The notes beneath the pieces are model-generated. The model did no database searches. It saw nothing but the letters and a program-made list of their open reading frames with translations, and was not told where the DNA came from. A stretch of DNA of 64,000 nt from Streptomyces sp. R302 (GTDB lineage Bacteria > Actinomycetota > Actinomycetes > Streptomycetales > Streptomycetaceae): assembly GCF_012927245.1 (NCBI RefSeq), contig NZ_JABBGE010000011.1, positions 124,001 to 188,000 of the forward strand. Direction: 5' to 3'. The translations under genes and the position numbers were made by a program. Shown in pieces: positions 1 through 9,560 of this stretch (positions within the stretch are counted from its first letter, which is position 1; the number at the start of each line of letters is the position of its first letter).

Positions 1-428
1 TTCGCATGCCACTCCTGCCGTGACCGGTACCCACCCGGAGTCCGCTTCGAGCCGCGCTGGCCGATAGGCAAGGACAGGCGATGCCGCAGCATCCCGATTC
101 CGGCTTCCAGGTTCTGGATGTGTGCGGCCTGGCAGCGTCGGGCCAAAGCCCACTGATCGTGCGACGCCTTGGTCACCGACCCTGCCCACCGCGACGACGA
201 CACAGGCGTCAGCATGCGCTTGCGCATTGCCCACGACTCCGCGGAATGCTCCAGAGCATCCGCGCATCGGGCCCGGAGATCGGCGGAGGCCAGCGAGCCC
301 AGGTGGTCGCCGACCAACCGTAGGACCCGGTCGTCCTCGTCGGTGAGGTGCTTGAGTCGGTCTCGCACCGCAACACCAGTGGGGCCGGATACCGCGAAGG
401 GCGTGGCAATCGTCCGCACTCCCACCAC
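1..428 (-). CDS. TnpB-family (IS605/IS607-type) transposon nuclease, N-terminal part, cut by the window edge
   Basis: The minus strand from about 428 down to base 1 is open without a stop. It reads VRTIATPFAVSG, then VRDRLKHLTDEDD, then SRWAGSVTKASHDQWALARR, then LEAGIGMLRHRLSLP. I recognise this N-terminal pattern from Streptomyces TnpB/OrfB proteins of IS605/IS607 elements. That family encodes RNA-guided RuvC nucleases that help transposon retention. The RuvC and zinc-ribbon part would lie to the left of the window. GTG codons at 428, 425 and 419 are possible starts, and a GGAG-like sequence lies just upstream of the first. No tnpA partner is visible. Whether the gene is intact cannot be judged from here. 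Family call is from pattern memory, not a search. Confidence 0.7.
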   Translation of the reverse strand, partial: MVGVRTIATPFAVSGPTGVAVRDRLKHLTDEDDRVLRLVGDHLGSLASADLRARCADALEHSAESWAMRKRMLTPVSSSRWAGSVTKASHDQWALARRCQAAHIQNLEAGIGMLRHRLSLPIGQRGSKRTPGGYRSRQEWHA

Positions 429-687
429 TCCACCCCCGCTCCGAAGTCCCTGCCCTGGGCAACGAGCCCCGCTGGTGAAGGTCACGCATTCGAGATGTGA
501 ATGTCCATTCCCATGCCCCTACAGCAGGACACCCTCGAACACGCTCCACCAGCAGGAGGAAGAACCCCTAGGGGGCCTTCCCTCATGCGAGCCAGGGGAC
601 GGTCGTCCCGGCGGAGGACGAGAAGGGACGGGTGCGGTTCTTAGCTTGGTCTTACAACAACCACCCGCTTCCGTTGAGGAGAAGACC

Positions 688-1476
688 GTGACTTCGGCTG
701 TGACCATTCCCAGGCACGGGGGTACCGGAGGGAAGACGGCCGTCGCCGCGCGGGCGCGGCAGGTCGTCAAGGCGTACGGGGCGGGGGAGACCCGGGTCGT
801 CGCCCTCGACCACGTCGACGTGGACATCCGGCGGGGGCAGTTCACCGCGATCATGGGGCCCTCCGGGTCCGGCAAGTCGACGCTGATGCACTGCCTCGCC
901 GGGCTCGACACCGTCACCGGCGGGCAGATCTTCCTCGACGAGACCGAGATCACCGGCCTCAAGGACAAGAAGCTCACCCAGCTGCGCCGGGACCGGATCG
1001 GCTTCATCTTCCAGGCGTTCAACCTGCTGCCGACGCTGAGCGCCCTGGAGAACATCACGCTGCCCATGGACATCGCGGGCCGCAGGCCCGACAAGGAGTG
1101 GCTGGACCAGGTCGTCGAGACCGTCGGGCTCGCCGGACGCCTCAAGCACCGGCCCACCGAGCTCTCCGGCGGCCAGCAGCAGCGCGTCGCCGTCGCGCGG
1201 GCGCTCGCCGCCCGGCCGGAGATCATCTTCGGCGACGAGCCGACCGGAAACCTCGACTCGCGGGCCGGCGCCGAGGTCCTCGGCTTCCTGCGCCGCTCCG
1301 TGGACGAGCTGGGGCAGACGATCGTCATGGTCACCCACGACCCGGTCGCCGCCTCCTACGCGGACCGGGTGCTGTACCTCGCGGACGGGCGGATCGTCGA
1401 CGAGATGGAGCGGCCCACCGCCGAAGCCGTCCTGGATCGTATGAAGGACTTCGACGCGCGCGGGCGGACGTCATGA
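688..1476 (+). CDS. ABC transporter ATP-binding protein (MacB/LolD type)
   Basis: 262-residue ATPase of the class that powers MacB/FtsX-type permeases exporting antibiotics, peptides or lipoproteins at the cytoplasmic membrane. Visible motifs are Walker A GPSGSGKST (about residue 60), Q-loop FIFQAFNLLP, signature LSGGQQQRVAVARAL, Walker B IIFGDEPTGNLDS and H-loop VMVTHDPVAA. The GTG at 688 is chosen because GAGGAG sits just upstream and the protein then begins VTSAVTIPRH; the open frame upstream to 169 has no family similarity. It overlaps the permease gene by 4 nt (ATGA), so the two are translationally coupled. A near-identical architecture recurs at 55969-56739. Two 11-nt direct repeats sharing G-TCTTA lie near 636-658 and could be a response-regulator site; this is only inference. 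Confidence 0.93.
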   Translation: MTSAVTIPRHGGTGGKTAVAARARQVVKAYGAGETRVVALDHVDVDIRRGQFTAIMGPSGSGKSTLMHCLAGLDTVTGGQIFLDETEITGLKDKKLTQLRRDRIGFIFQAFNLLPTLSALENITLPMDIAGRRPDKEWLDQVVETVGLAGRLKHRPTELSGGQQQRVAVARALAARPEIIFGDEPTGNLDSRAGAEVLGFLRRSVDELGQTIVMVTHDPVAASYADRVLYLADGRIVDEMERPTAEAVLDRMKDFDARGRTS

Positions 1477-4046
1477 CCGTCTTCAGAACCTCGCTGCGCA
1501 ACCTCCTCGCGCACAAGGGCCGGATGGCGCTCTCCGCCGTCGCCGTGCTCCTCTCCGTCGCGTTCGTGTCCGGGACCCTGGTCTTCACCGACACCATGAA
1601 CACGACCTTCGACAAGCTCTTCGCCGTCACCGCCTCCGACGTCACCGTCTCCCCGGCGGCGGCCGACCCGACGGACGAGACCCCGGACACCGGCCGTCCC
1701 GAGTCCTTCCCGGCCTCCGTCGTCGCCGACGTGCGGAAGGTGGCGGGCGTCGAGGCCGCACAGGGCTCCGTCGCCTCCCTGGGCGTCACCGTCGTCGACA
1801 AGGACGACAAGAACGTCGGGCCGACCACCGGGGCCCCGACGATCGCCGTCAACTGGAGCCCGTACGAGCTCCGTTCGGTCGAGCTCGCCGAGGGGCACGA
1901 GCCGCGCGGCCCCACCGACGTGGTCGTGGACCGGGGCACCGCCGACAAGCACGGTCTGAAGCTCGGCGACCCGCTGCGGACGATCTCCGGCGCCGGTGAC
2001 TTCACCGCCACCGTCTCCGGCATCGTCGAGTTCAAGGTCACCAACCCGGGTGCCACCGTCGTCTACTTCGACACCGCCACCGCGCAGCGCGAACTCCTCG
2101 GTAAGGAGGGGCTGTTCACGCAGGTCATGGTGGAGGCGGAGCCGGGTGTCTCCGACGAGACGCTGAAGGCGGACGTCGCCACCGCACTGGGTGCCGGATA
2201 CAGGATCCAGACCGCGGCGGAGTCGGCGGACGCGGGCCGCGAGGACGTCGGCGAATTCCTCGACATCATGAAGTACGCGATGCTCGGCTTCGCCGGGATC
2301 GCCTTCCTCGTCGGCATCTTCCTCATCGTCAACACCTTCTCCATGCTGGTCGCCCAGCGCACCCGCGAGATCGGCCTGCTGCGGGCCATCGGTTCGAGCC
2401 GGAAGCAGATCAACCGCTCCGTCCTCGTCGAGGCCGTCCTCCTCGGACTGATCGGCTCGGTCGCCGGCGTCGCCGCCGGGGTCGGGCTCGCCGTCGGCCT
2501 GATGGAACTCATGTCGACCATGGGCATGGAGCTGTCCACCCGCGACCTCACCGTCGCCTGGACCACCCCCGTCGTCGGTCTCGCCCTCGGCGTCCTCGTC
2601 ACCGTCCTCGCCGCGTACGTGCCCGCCCGCCGGGCCGGCAAGGTCTCCCCGATGGCCGCCCTCCGCGACGCCGGCACTCCCGCCGACGGCCGCGCGGGCC
2701 GGGTCCGCGGCGCCCTCGGCCTGCTCCTCACCCTCGCCGGCGGCGGGGCGCTGTGGGCCGCGACCGAGGCCGAGAAGGCCGGCACGGGCTCGCTCTGGCT
2801 CGGCGTCGGCGTCGTACTGTCCCTGCTCGGCTTCGTCGTCATCGGCCCGGTCCTCGCGGGCGGTGTCGTCCGCGCCCTGGGCCTGGTCGTCCTGCGGGTC
2901 TTCGGGCCCGTCGGCCGGATGGCCGAGCGGAACGCGCTCCGCAACCCGCGCCGCACCGGCGCGACCGGCGCCGCCCTGATGATCGGCCTCGCGCTCGTCG
3001 CCTGCCTCTCCGTCGTCGGCTCCTCCATGGTCGCCTCGGCCACCGACGAGCTCGACCGGTCCGTCGGCGCGGACTACATCGTGCAGAACCGGATGGGCGC
3101 GCCGATCGTGCCGCAGGCGCAGGCCGCGGTCGAGAAGGTGACGGGCCTCGACCACGTCACCGAGTACCGGCCGGTGGACGTGCGGATCACCGACCCGGCC
3201 GGCACCGTCTCCAAGGAGTGGCTGGCGGCGACCGAACCGTCGTACGCCGCCGACCTCCGGCGCGAGGTGACCTCCGGCGACCTGGCCGCCGCGTACGCCC
3301 CCGGCGCGATGTCCGTCGGCAGCGACTACGCCACCGCGCACGGCGTGAAGGTCGGCGACACCCTCACCGTCGCCTTCGCGCACGGCTCGACGGCGAAGCT
3401 GAAGGTCGCGGCGATCACGGCCGACACCGGGAACGTCGACAACGGCGCGCTGTACACGAACGTCACCACCGCCCGCGCGCACCTGCCGGCCGAGCGGCTG
3501 CCGGCGAGCGTGCTGCTGCTCGCGAGCGCGAAGGACGGCCAGGAGGAGGCGGCGTACGAGTCCCTGAAGAAGGCGCTCGCCCCGTACCCCCAGTACACGG
3601 TCTCCAACCAGGCCGACTACAAGGAGGACCTCCGGAACCAGGTCGGGCAGCTCCTGAACATCGTCTACGGCCTGCTGGCGCTCGCGATCGTCGTAGCGAT
3701 CCTGGGGGTCGTGAACACCCTCGCCCTGTCGGTGGTCGAGCGCACCCGCGAGATCGGCCTCATGCGGGCCATCGGCCTCTCCCGCAGGCAGCTGCGCCGC
3801 ATGATCCGCCTGGAGTCGGTCGTCATCGCCCTCTTCGGCGCGCTGCTCGGCCTCGGCCTGGGCATGGGCTGGGGCACGGCCGCGCAGCAGCTCCTCGCGC
3901 TGGAGGGCTTCGGCGTCCTGGAGATCCCCTGGCCGACGATCCTCACGGTCTTCGTCGGCTCGGCCTTCGTGGGCCTCTTCGCGGCGCTGGTCCCGGCGTT
4001 CCGCGCGGGCCGCATGAACGTGCTGAACGCGATCGCGAGCGAGTAG
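1473..4046 (+). CDS. FtsX/MacB-type ABC transporter permease
   Basis: 857-residue membrane protein, permease partner of the ATPase whose stop codon it overlaps. It opens with a short cytoplasmic stretch MTVFRTSLRNLLAHK and a first membrane helix (about residues 17-38), followed by a large extracytoplasmic domain. A first FtsX-like helix bundle (residues about 265-410) carries the motif TREIGLLRAIGSSRKQI. A second extracytoplasmic domain follows, then a second FtsX bundle near the C-terminus with TREIGLMRAIGLSRRQLRRM. The internal duplication of two FtsX units fits the long actinobacterial permeases, which work without MacA. Substrate is unknown; antimicrobial peptide efflux is one common role in the family. 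A strong hairpin follows the stop. Confidence 0.92.
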   Translation: MTVFRTSLRNLLAHKGRMALSAVAVLLSVAFVSGTLVFTDTMNTTFDKLFAVTASDVTVSPAAADPTDETPDTGRPESFPASVVADVRKVAGVEAAQGSVASLGVTVVDKDDKNVGPTTGAPTIAVNWSPYELRSVELAEGHEPRGPTDVVVDRGTADKHGLKLGDPLRTISGAGDFTATVSGIVEFKVTNPGATVVYFDTATAQRELLGKEGLFTQVMVEAEPGVSDETLKADVATALGAGYRIQTAAESADAGREDVGEFLDIMKYAMLGFAGIAFLVGIFLIVNTFSMLVAQRTREIGLLRAIGSSRKQINRSVLVEAVLLGLIGSVAGVAAGVGLAVGLMELMSTMGMELSTRDLTVAWTTPVVGLALGVLVTVLAAYVPARRAGKVSPMAALRDAGTPADGRAGRVRGALGLLLTLAGGGALWAATEAEKAGTGSLWLGVGVVLSLLGFVVIGPVLAGGVVRALGLVVLRVFGPVGRMAERNALRNPRRTGATGAALMIGLALVACLSVVGSSMVASATDELDRSVGADYIVQNRMGAPIVPQAQAAVEKVTGLDHVTEYRPVDVRITDPAGTVSKEWLAATEPSYAADLRREVTSGDLAAAYAPGAMSVGSDYATAHGVKVGDTLTVAFAHGSTAKLKVAAITADTGNVDNGALYTNVTTARAHLPAERLPASVLLLASAKDGQEEAAYESLKKALAPYPQYTVSNQADYKEDLRNQVGQLLNIVYGLLALAIVVAILGVVNTLALSVVERTREIGLMRAIGLSRRQLRRMIRLESVVIALFGALLGLGLGMGWGTAAQQLLALEGFGVLEIPWPTILTVFVGSAFVGLFAALVPAFRAGRMNVLNAIASE

Positions 4047-4053
4047 CGGTTGC

Positions 4054-4111
4054 GGTACCGGTACCGGTACGCGTACGGCCCCGGCGCTTCTGGTGCGCGC
4101 CGGGGCCGTAC
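4054..4111 (+). terminator. Intrinsic terminator-like hairpin after the ABC operon
   Basis: A perfect 15-bp inverted repeat, GTACGGCCCCGGCGC at 4073-4087 and its complement at 4097-4111, encloses a 9-nt loop. It begins 27 nt after the permease stop. Directly before it are tandem GGTACC units (4054-4070). There is no strong T-tract, as is usual for Streptomyces terminators. Confidence 0.75.
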
Positions 4112-4271
4112 CGCCGTCCCTCTCACCTCATCGGGTGACGGGACGGCGGTGGTCGGGCGCGGCGGTCGCGGCGGGGCCGTCGTAGGGTGGAGGCCCCGGC
4201 CCGTTCACGTGTCGGGTGGTTCGCGTTGCCGCTTGTCCGTTCACCCTCGTACGTACCGGGATGGAAGCTCC

Positions 4272-7200
4272 ATGAGCCTGCACGGTCTGCTCGACCTCGT
4301 CGTCAAGGACGCGGCCCTCGCGGAGGCGGTGTCGGCCGCGTCGGACGGAAAGCGTCCGCACGTGGACCTGGTCGGGCCGCCCGCCGCCCGCCCCTTCGCG
4401 GTGGCCGCGCTGGCCAGGGACTCGGGGCGCCCGGTGCTCGCGGTGACGGCGACCGGCCGGGAGGCCGAGGACCTGGCGGCGGCGCTGCGTTCGCTCCTCG
4501 ACCCGGACACCGTCGTCGAGTACCCGTCCTGGGAGACGCTGCCGCACGAGCGGCTCTCGCCCCGTTCGGACACCGTCGGCCGTCGCCTCGCCGTGCTGCG
4601 CCGCCTCGCGCACCCGAGCCCGGACGATCCGGCCGCGGGCCCCGTCTCCGTCGTCGTCGCGCCGATCCGTTCCGTTCTCCAGCCGCAGGTGAAGGGGCTG
4701 GGGGACCTGGAGCCGGTGGCGCTGAGGACCGGGCGGACGGCGGATCTGAACGAGGTCGTCGAGGGGCTGGCCGCCGCCGCGTACTCCCGGGTCGAACTGG
4801 TGGAGAAGCGCGGCGAGTTCGCCGTCCGCGGCGGCATCCTGGACGTCTTCCCGCCGACCGAGGAGCACCCGCTCCGGATCGAGTTCTGGGGCGACGACGT
4901 CGAGGAGATCCGTTACTTCAAGGTCGCCGACCAGCGCTCCCTCGAAGTCGCCGCGCACGGGCTGTGGGCGCCGCCCTGCCGAGAGCTGCTGCTGACGGAC
5001 GAGGTGCGGGGGAGGGCGGCGGCCCTCGCCGAGGAGCACCCGGAGCTCGGCGAGATGCTCAACAAGATCGCCGAGGGCATCGCCGTCGAGGGCATGGAGT
5101 CCCTCGCGCCGGTCCTCGTCGACGACATGGAGCTGCTGCTCGACGTCCTCCCGGCCGGGGCGATGGCCGTCGTCTGCGACCCCGAGCGGGTGCGGACCCG
5201 GGCCGCCGACCTGGTCGCCACCAGCCAGGAGTTCCTGCAGGCCTCGTGGGCGGCGACGGCCGGCGGCGGCGAGGCGCCGATCGACGTCGGCGCGGCCTCC
5301 CTGTGGGGGATCGCGGACGTCCGCGACCGGGCGCGGGAGCTCGGCATGATGTGGTGGTCGGTGTCGCCGTTCGCGGCCGACGCCGAGACCGACGGCGACA
5401 CCCTCGCGCTCGGCATGCGCGCCCCGGAGACGTACCGCGGCGACACCGCCCGCGCGCTCGCCGACACCAAGGGCTGGCTGGCCGACGGCTGGCGGACGGT
5501 GTACGTGACGGAGGCCCATGGCCCGGCGTCCCGCACCGTCGAGGTGCTCGGCGGGGAGGGCATCGCGGCCCGGCTGACGGCCGACCTGACGCGGGTCGAC
5601 CCGGCCGTCGTGCACGTGGCCTGCGGCTCGATCGACTTCGGTTTCGTCGACCCGGCGCTGAAGCTCGCCGTCCTCACCGAGACGGACCTGTCCGGGCAGA
5701 AGGCGGCCGGCAAGGACGGCCAGCGGATGCCGGCCAAGCGCCGCAAGACCATCGACCCGCTGACCCTGGAGGTCGGCGACTACATCGTGCACGAGCAGCA
5801 CGGCGTCGGCCGCTACCTGGAGATGGTGCAGCGGACCGTGCAGGGCGCGACCCGCGAGTACCTCCTCGTCGAGTACGCCCCCGCCAAGCGCGGCCAGCCC
5901 GGCGACCGCCTGTACATCCCGACGGACCAGCTGGAGCAGGTCACCAAGTACGTCGGCGGCGAGGCGCCCACCCTGCACCGGCTGGGCGGCGCGGACTGGA
6001 CGAAGACGAAGCAGCGGGCGAAGAAGGCGGTCAAGGAGATCGCCGCCGACCTGATCAAGCTGTACAGCGCCCGGATGGCGGCCCCCGGCCACGCCTTCGG
6101 CCCCGACACCCCGTGGCAGCGGGAGCTGGAGGACGCCTTCCCGTACGCGGAGACGCCCGACCAGCTGTCGACGATCGCCGAGGTGAAGGAGGACATGGAG
6201 AAGACGGTCCCGATGGACCGGCTGATCTGCGGCGACGTCGGCTACGGCAAGACGGAGATCGCGGTGCGGGCCGCGTTCAAGGCGGTCCAGGACGGCAAGC
6301 AGGTCGCCGTCCTGGTGCCGACGACGCTGCTCGTGCAGCAGCACTTCGGCACCTTCTCCGAGCGGTACGGACAGTTCCCGGTGAACGTCCGCGCGCTGTC
6401 CCGCTTCCAGACGGACACCGAGTCGAAGGCGACCCTGGAGGGGCTGAAGGAAGGTTCCGTCGACGTCGTCATCGGCACCCACCGGCTGTTCTCCTCGGAG
6501 ACGAAGTTCAAGGACCTCGGCCTGGTCATCGTCGACGAGGAGCAGCGCTTCGGCGTCGAGCACAAGGAGCAGCTGAAGAAGCTCCGCGCCAACGTCGACG
6601 TCCTCACCATGTCGGCCACCCCCATCCCCCGTACCCTCGAAATGGCGGTCACGGGCATCCGCGAGATGTCGACGATCACCACCCCGCCGGAGGAGCGGCA
6701 CCCGGTCCTCACCTTCGTCGGCCCGTACGAGGAGAAGCAGATCGGCGCGGCGATCCGCCGCGAACTGCTCCGCGAGGGCCAGGTCTTCTACATCCACAAC
6801 CGTGTGGACTCCATCGACCGCGCGGCGGCCCGGCTCCGCGAGATCGTCCCCGAGGCGCGGATCGCGACGGCCCACGGCCAGATGACGGAGTCGGCCCTGG
6901 AGCAGGTCGTCGTGGACTTCTGGGAGAAGAAGTTCGACGTGCTCGTCTCGACGACGATCGTCGAGTCCGGCATCGACATCTCCAACGCCAACACCCTCAT
7001 CGTGGAGCGCGGCGACAACTTCGGCCTCTCCCAGCTCCACCAGCTCCGCGGCCGCGTCGGCCGGGGCCGCGAGCGCGGCTACGCCTACTTCCTCTACCCG
7101 CCGGAGAAGCCGCTCACGGAGACCGCCCACGAGCGGCTGGCGACCATCGCGCAGCACACCGAGATGGGCGCCGGCATGTACGTGGCGATGAAGGACCTGG

Positions 7201-7799
7201 AGATCCGCGGCGCGGGCAACCTCCTCGGCGGCGAGCAGTCCGGCCACATCGCGGGCGTCGGCTTCGACCTGTACGTCCGCATGGTCGGCGAGGCCGTCGC
7301 GGACTACCGCGCCTCCCTGGAGGGCGCCGCGGAGGAGGAGGCCCCGCTGGAGGTCAAGATCGAGCTGCCGGTCGACGCCCACGTCCCCCACGACTACGCC
7401 CCCGGCGAGCGCCTCCGCCTCCAGGCCTACCGCGCCATCGCCTCGGCGAACTCGGAGGAGGACATCACGGCCGTACGGGAGGAGCTCACCGACCGCTACG
7501 GCAAGCTGCCCGAGCCGGTCGAGAACCTCCTCCTCGTCGCCGGCCTGCGCATGCTGGCCCGCGCCTGCGGCGTCGGCGAGATCGTCCTCCAGGGCCCCAA
7601 CATCCGCTTCGCCCCCGTGGAACTCCGCGAGTCCCAGGAGCTCCGCCTGAAGCGCCTCCACCCCAAGTCCGTCATCAAACCGGCCGTCCACCAGATCCTG
7701 GTCCCCCGCCCCGCCACCCGCCCCATCGGCGGCAAGCCCCTCGTCGGCCGCGAACTCCTCGCCTGGACGGGCGAGTTCCTGACGACGATCCTGGACTAG
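4272..7799 (+). CDS. mfd: Transcription-repair coupling factor Mfd
   Basis: 1175-residue SF2 translocase that removes RNA polymerase stalled at DNA lesions and recruits UvrA. Domains in order are a UvrB-like N-terminal region (about residues 30-350, with RGGILDVFPPTEEHPLRIEFWGDDVE), the CarD-like RNA-polymerase-interacting domain beginning DYIVHEQHGVGRYL (about 500), the helicase core with Walker A GDVGYGKTEIA (about 655), DEEQRFG box and motif III TMSATPIPRT, motif VI QLRGRVGRG, and the C-terminal TRCF domain. Length matches the family. The ATG at 4272 follows a GGATGG stretch and gives MSLHGLLDLVVKD, the usual Streptomyces start; the frame upstream is open but lacks family features. A TAGGGT hexamer near 4180 may be part of its promoter. 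Confidence 0.98.
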   Translation: MSLHGLLDLVVKDAALAEAVSAASDGKRPHVDLVGPPAARPFAVAALARDSGRPVLAVTATGREAEDLAAALRSLLDPDTVVEYPSWETLPHERLSPRSDTVGRRLAVLRRLAHPSPDDPAAGPVSVVVAPIRSVLQPQVKGLGDLEPVALRTGRTADLNEVVEGLAAAAYSRVELVEKRGEFAVRGGILDVFPPTEEHPLRIEFWGDDVEEIRYFKVADQRSLEVAAHGLWAPPCRELLLTDEVRGRAAALAEEHPELGEMLNKIAEGIAVEGMESLAPVLVDDMELLLDVLPAGAMAVVCDPERVRTRAADLVATSQEFLQASWAATAGGGEAPIDVGAASLWGIADVRDRARELGMMWWSVSPFAADAETDGDTLALGMRAPETYRGDTARALADTKGWLADGWRTVYVTEAHGPASRTVEVLGGEGIAARLTADLTRVDPAVVHVACGSIDFGFVDPALKLAVLTETDLSGQKAAGKDGQRMPAKRRKTIDPLTLEVGDYIVHEQHGVGRYLEMVQRTVQGATREYLLVEYAPAKRGQPGDRLYIPTDQLEQVTKYVGGEAPTLHRLGGADWTKTKQRAKKAVKEIAADLIKLYSARMAAPGHAFGPDTPWQRELEDAFPYAETPDQLSTIAEVKEDMEKTVPMDRLICGDVGYGKTEIAVRAAFKAVQDGKQVAVLVPTTLLVQQHFGTFSERYGQFPVNVRALSRFQTDTESKATLEGLKEGSVDVVIGTHRLFSSETKFKDLGLVIVDEEQRFGVEHKEQLKKLRANVDVLTMSATPIPRTLEMAVTGIREMSTITTPPEERHPVLTFVGPYEEKQIGAAIRRELLREGQVFYIHNRVDSIDRAAARLREIVPEARIATAHGQMTESALEQVVVDFWEKKFDVLVSTTIVESGIDISNANTLIVERGDNFGLSQLHQLRGRVGRGRERGYAYFLYPPEKPLTETAHERLATIAQHTEMGAGMYVAMKDLEIRGAGNLLGGEQSGHIAGVGFDLYVRMVGEAVADYRASLEGAAEEEAPLEVKIELPVDAHVPHDYAPGERLRLQAYRAIASANSEEDITAVREELTDRYGKLPEPVENLLLVAGLRMLARACGVGEIVLQGPNIRFAPVELRESQELRLKRLHPKSVIKPAVHQILVPRPATRPIGGKPLVGRELLAWTGEFLTTILD

Positions 7800-7844
7800 C
7801 CGTCGGAACGGTATGAAAGGCGCGCTATCGGCGGTTTCCGTGCC

Positions 7845-7850
7845 TAGGAT
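7845..7850 (+). promoter_or_regulatory. -10 element TAGGAT of a likely leaderless promoter
   Basis: TAGGAT lies 6 nt before the GTG start at 7857, the spacing expected if transcription starts at the initiation codon. No Shine-Dalgarno sequence precedes that GTG. A -35 box is not clear. Confidence 0.55.
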
Positions 7851-7856
7851 TCCCGG

Positions 7857-8621
7857 GTGCTGATACGCCGAAGGCTCCACCGTGCCGCCGCTCCCGCCGT
7901 CGTCCTTTCCGGGCTCGTCCTCCTCTCCGGGTGCACCTCGCCCGTGGACGGCGGGCGGGAGGCGTCCGGCGGGGCCACGCCCGCCGGGCGGGTCGCGAGT
8001 CCCTTCGGGAATCCGGACGGGACGAAGCCGGGGCTCGCGCCGGTGACGGCGGAGGGGGAGCGGGCGCGGGCGCGGGAGCTCATCGGGGGGCTGGCCACCA
8101 AGGGGCGGGGGGCGCGCACGGGGTACGCGCGGGAGGAGTTCGGGCACGCGTGGCTGGACAAGGCGGACGGCGTGCCGTTCGCGCGCAACGGCTGCGACAC
8201 CCGCAACGACCTGCTCCGCCGCGACGGCCGCGAGGTGCGCTTCCGGGACGGTTCGGACTGTGTGGTCGTGGCGATGACGCTGGACGACCCGTACACGGGC
8301 ACCACCATCGACTGGCGCAAGCAGAAGGCCGCCGAGGTCCAGATCGACCATGTCGTGCCGCTCTCGTACGCCTGGCAGATGGGCGCCTCCCGCTGGACGG
8401 ACGCGAAGCGGAAGCGGCTCGCCAACGACCCGTTGAACCTGCTCCCGGTCCAGGGCCGGGCCAACTCCGCGAAGGGCGACTCCGGTCCGGCCTCCTGGCT
8501 GCCGCCGGCCAAGGGGGTCCGCTGCGCCTACGCGGTGCGGTTCGCGCAGGTGGCGGAGAAGTACGAGCTGGCGGTGACCGGGCCCGACCGGACGGCGATG
8601 CTGCGGCAGTGCGGCGGCTGA
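7857..8621 (+). CDS. Lipoprotein with HNH (DUF1524/GmrSD-C-like) nuclease domain
   Basis: 254-residue predicted exported lipoprotein. A basic start and hydrophobic stretch end in the lipobox LLSGC (Cys about 24). The mature part carries an HNH-type core: CDTRNDLLRRDG, then DHVVPLSYAWQMGA, then NDPLNLLPVQGRANSAKGD, then WLPP. This spacing matches the DUF1524/GmrSD C-terminal family seen in many secreted Streptomyces proteins. His in DHVVPL and Asn in NDPLNL are the expected metal and catalytic residues. The likely role is extracellular or cell-wall-attached DNase; the target is unknown. The start is the GTG after a TAGGAT -10 hexamer. It is unrelated to the mfd gene upstream. Confidence 0.85.
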   Translation: MLIRRRLHRAAAPAVVLSGLVLLSGCTSPVDGGREASGGATPAGRVASPFGNPDGTKPGLAPVTAEGERARARELIGGLATKGRGARTGYAREEFGHAWLDKADGVPFARNGCDTRNDLLRRDGREVRFRDGSDCVVVAMTLDDPYTGTTIDWRKQKAAEVQIDHVVPLSYAWQMGASRWTDAKRKRLANDPLNLLPVQGRANSAKGDSGPASWLPPAKGVRCAYAVRFAQVAEKYELAVTGPDRTAMLRQCGG

Positions 8622-8642
8622 ACGGGCCCGTCCGATAATCGG

Positions 8643-8671
8643 TTGGCGTGGTGTCGGGAGGTCTTTAACCT
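8643..8671 (+). promoter_or_regulatory. Promoter with -35 TTGGCG and -10 TAACCT, leaderless
   Basis: TTGGCG (8643-8648) and TAACCT (8666-8671) are separated by 17 nt. The ATG at 8679 lies 7 nt downstream of the -10, so the transcript probably begins at the start codon. Confidence 0.55.
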
Positions 8672-8678
8672 GCGGGGC

Positions 8679-9440
8679 ATGGACCACGAACTGAAGATCA
8701 CCACGCTTGCCGAGCGGCCCGAGCTCGAAGGGCCGATGTGGTCCATGAAGGACCTCTGGCCCGAGTTCATGATGTACGACCCGGTCGGCTGGTCCCACAT
8801 GGGCCGGATCGTGCGGGAGTTCCCCGAGTACGTGCTCGTGGCCACCGACCCGGACGGCACGGTCGTCGCCCGCGGCTTCAGCGTGCCGTTCCGGCTCGAC
8901 GCGGTCGGGCGGCGGACGCTGCCCGACCGGGGCTGGGACGAGGTGCTGCTGTGGGCCTTCTCCGACCTGCGGCACGGGAAGACGCCGGACACGGTGAGCG
9001 CCGTCGAGATCACCGTCGACACCGGCGCCCTCGGGCGCGGGATCTCGCACCGGATGCTCGCCGCGATGCGGGAGAACGCGCGCCGGCTCGGCTACGCCGA
9101 ACTGGTCGCGCCGGTCCGGCCCAACGGCAAGCACCTGGAGCCCGGGGCCTCCATCCACGAGTACGCCGTCCGCACCCGGGAGGCCGACGGGCTGCCGCAC
9201 GACCCGTGGCTGCGGGTGCACGTCCGCGCCGGTGGCCGGATCGAGGCGGTCGCGCCCGCGTCGATGACGGTCTCGGGCTCCCTGGAGCAGTGGCGGGCGT
9301 GGACGGGGCTCCCCTTCGACACGGACGGCCCGGTCGAGGTGCCGGGCGCGCTCGTGCCCGTCCACTGCGAGGCCGCGCGCGGCTACGCGGTCTACGTCGA
9401 GCCCAACGTGTGGGTGCGGCACGCGGTCCCGGCCGCGTGA
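8679..9440 (+). CDS. GNAT-like N-acetyltransferase-family protein of unknown substrate
   Basis: 253-residue soluble protein. The middle part, DTVSAVEITVDTGALGRGISHRMLAAMRENARRLG (read in parts; about residues 107-142), has the beta-strand plus helix pattern of GNAT motif A, with GRGIS in place of the usual Q/RxxGxG acetyl-CoA loop. It then reads LVAPVRPNGKHLEP, a form common in large Streptomyces acetyltransferase-like proteins. The start ATG is supported by a -35/-10 pair ending 7 nt upstream. Length and lack of other domains give no hint of the substrate. It stands alone between a nuclease lipoprotein and a membrane protein. The GNAT assignment is moderate; a degenerate acyltransferase fold is the main alternative. 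Confidence 0.72.
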   Translation: MDHELKITTLAERPELEGPMWSMKDLWPEFMMYDPVGWSHMGRIVREFPEYVLVATDPDGTVVARGFSVPFRLDAVGRRTLPDRGWDEVLLWAFSDLRHGKTPDTVSAVEITVDTGALGRGISHRMLAAMRENARRLGYAELVAPVRPNGKHLEPGASIHEYAVRTREADGLPHDPWLRVHVRAGGRIEAVAPASMTVSGSLEQWRAWTGLPFDTDGPVEVPGALVPVHCEAARGYAVYVEPNVWVRHAVPAA

Positions 9441-9560
9441 TCCGGGGCGGGGGAGCCGCCCCCGCGGGGTGATCTTCGGGGCGGGCGCTGTACCGTACGG
9501 CGTCCCCGTCGTACGCGTGTGCAACGCACCGCGCGCCCGCCACCGTGAGAGGTCCCGACC

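Noticed and set aside
169..687. Upstream extension of the first ABC ATPase to residue 1 at 169.
   Set aside because: The extra residues lack family similarity and overlap the TnpB fragment; the GTG at 688 has a ribosome site.
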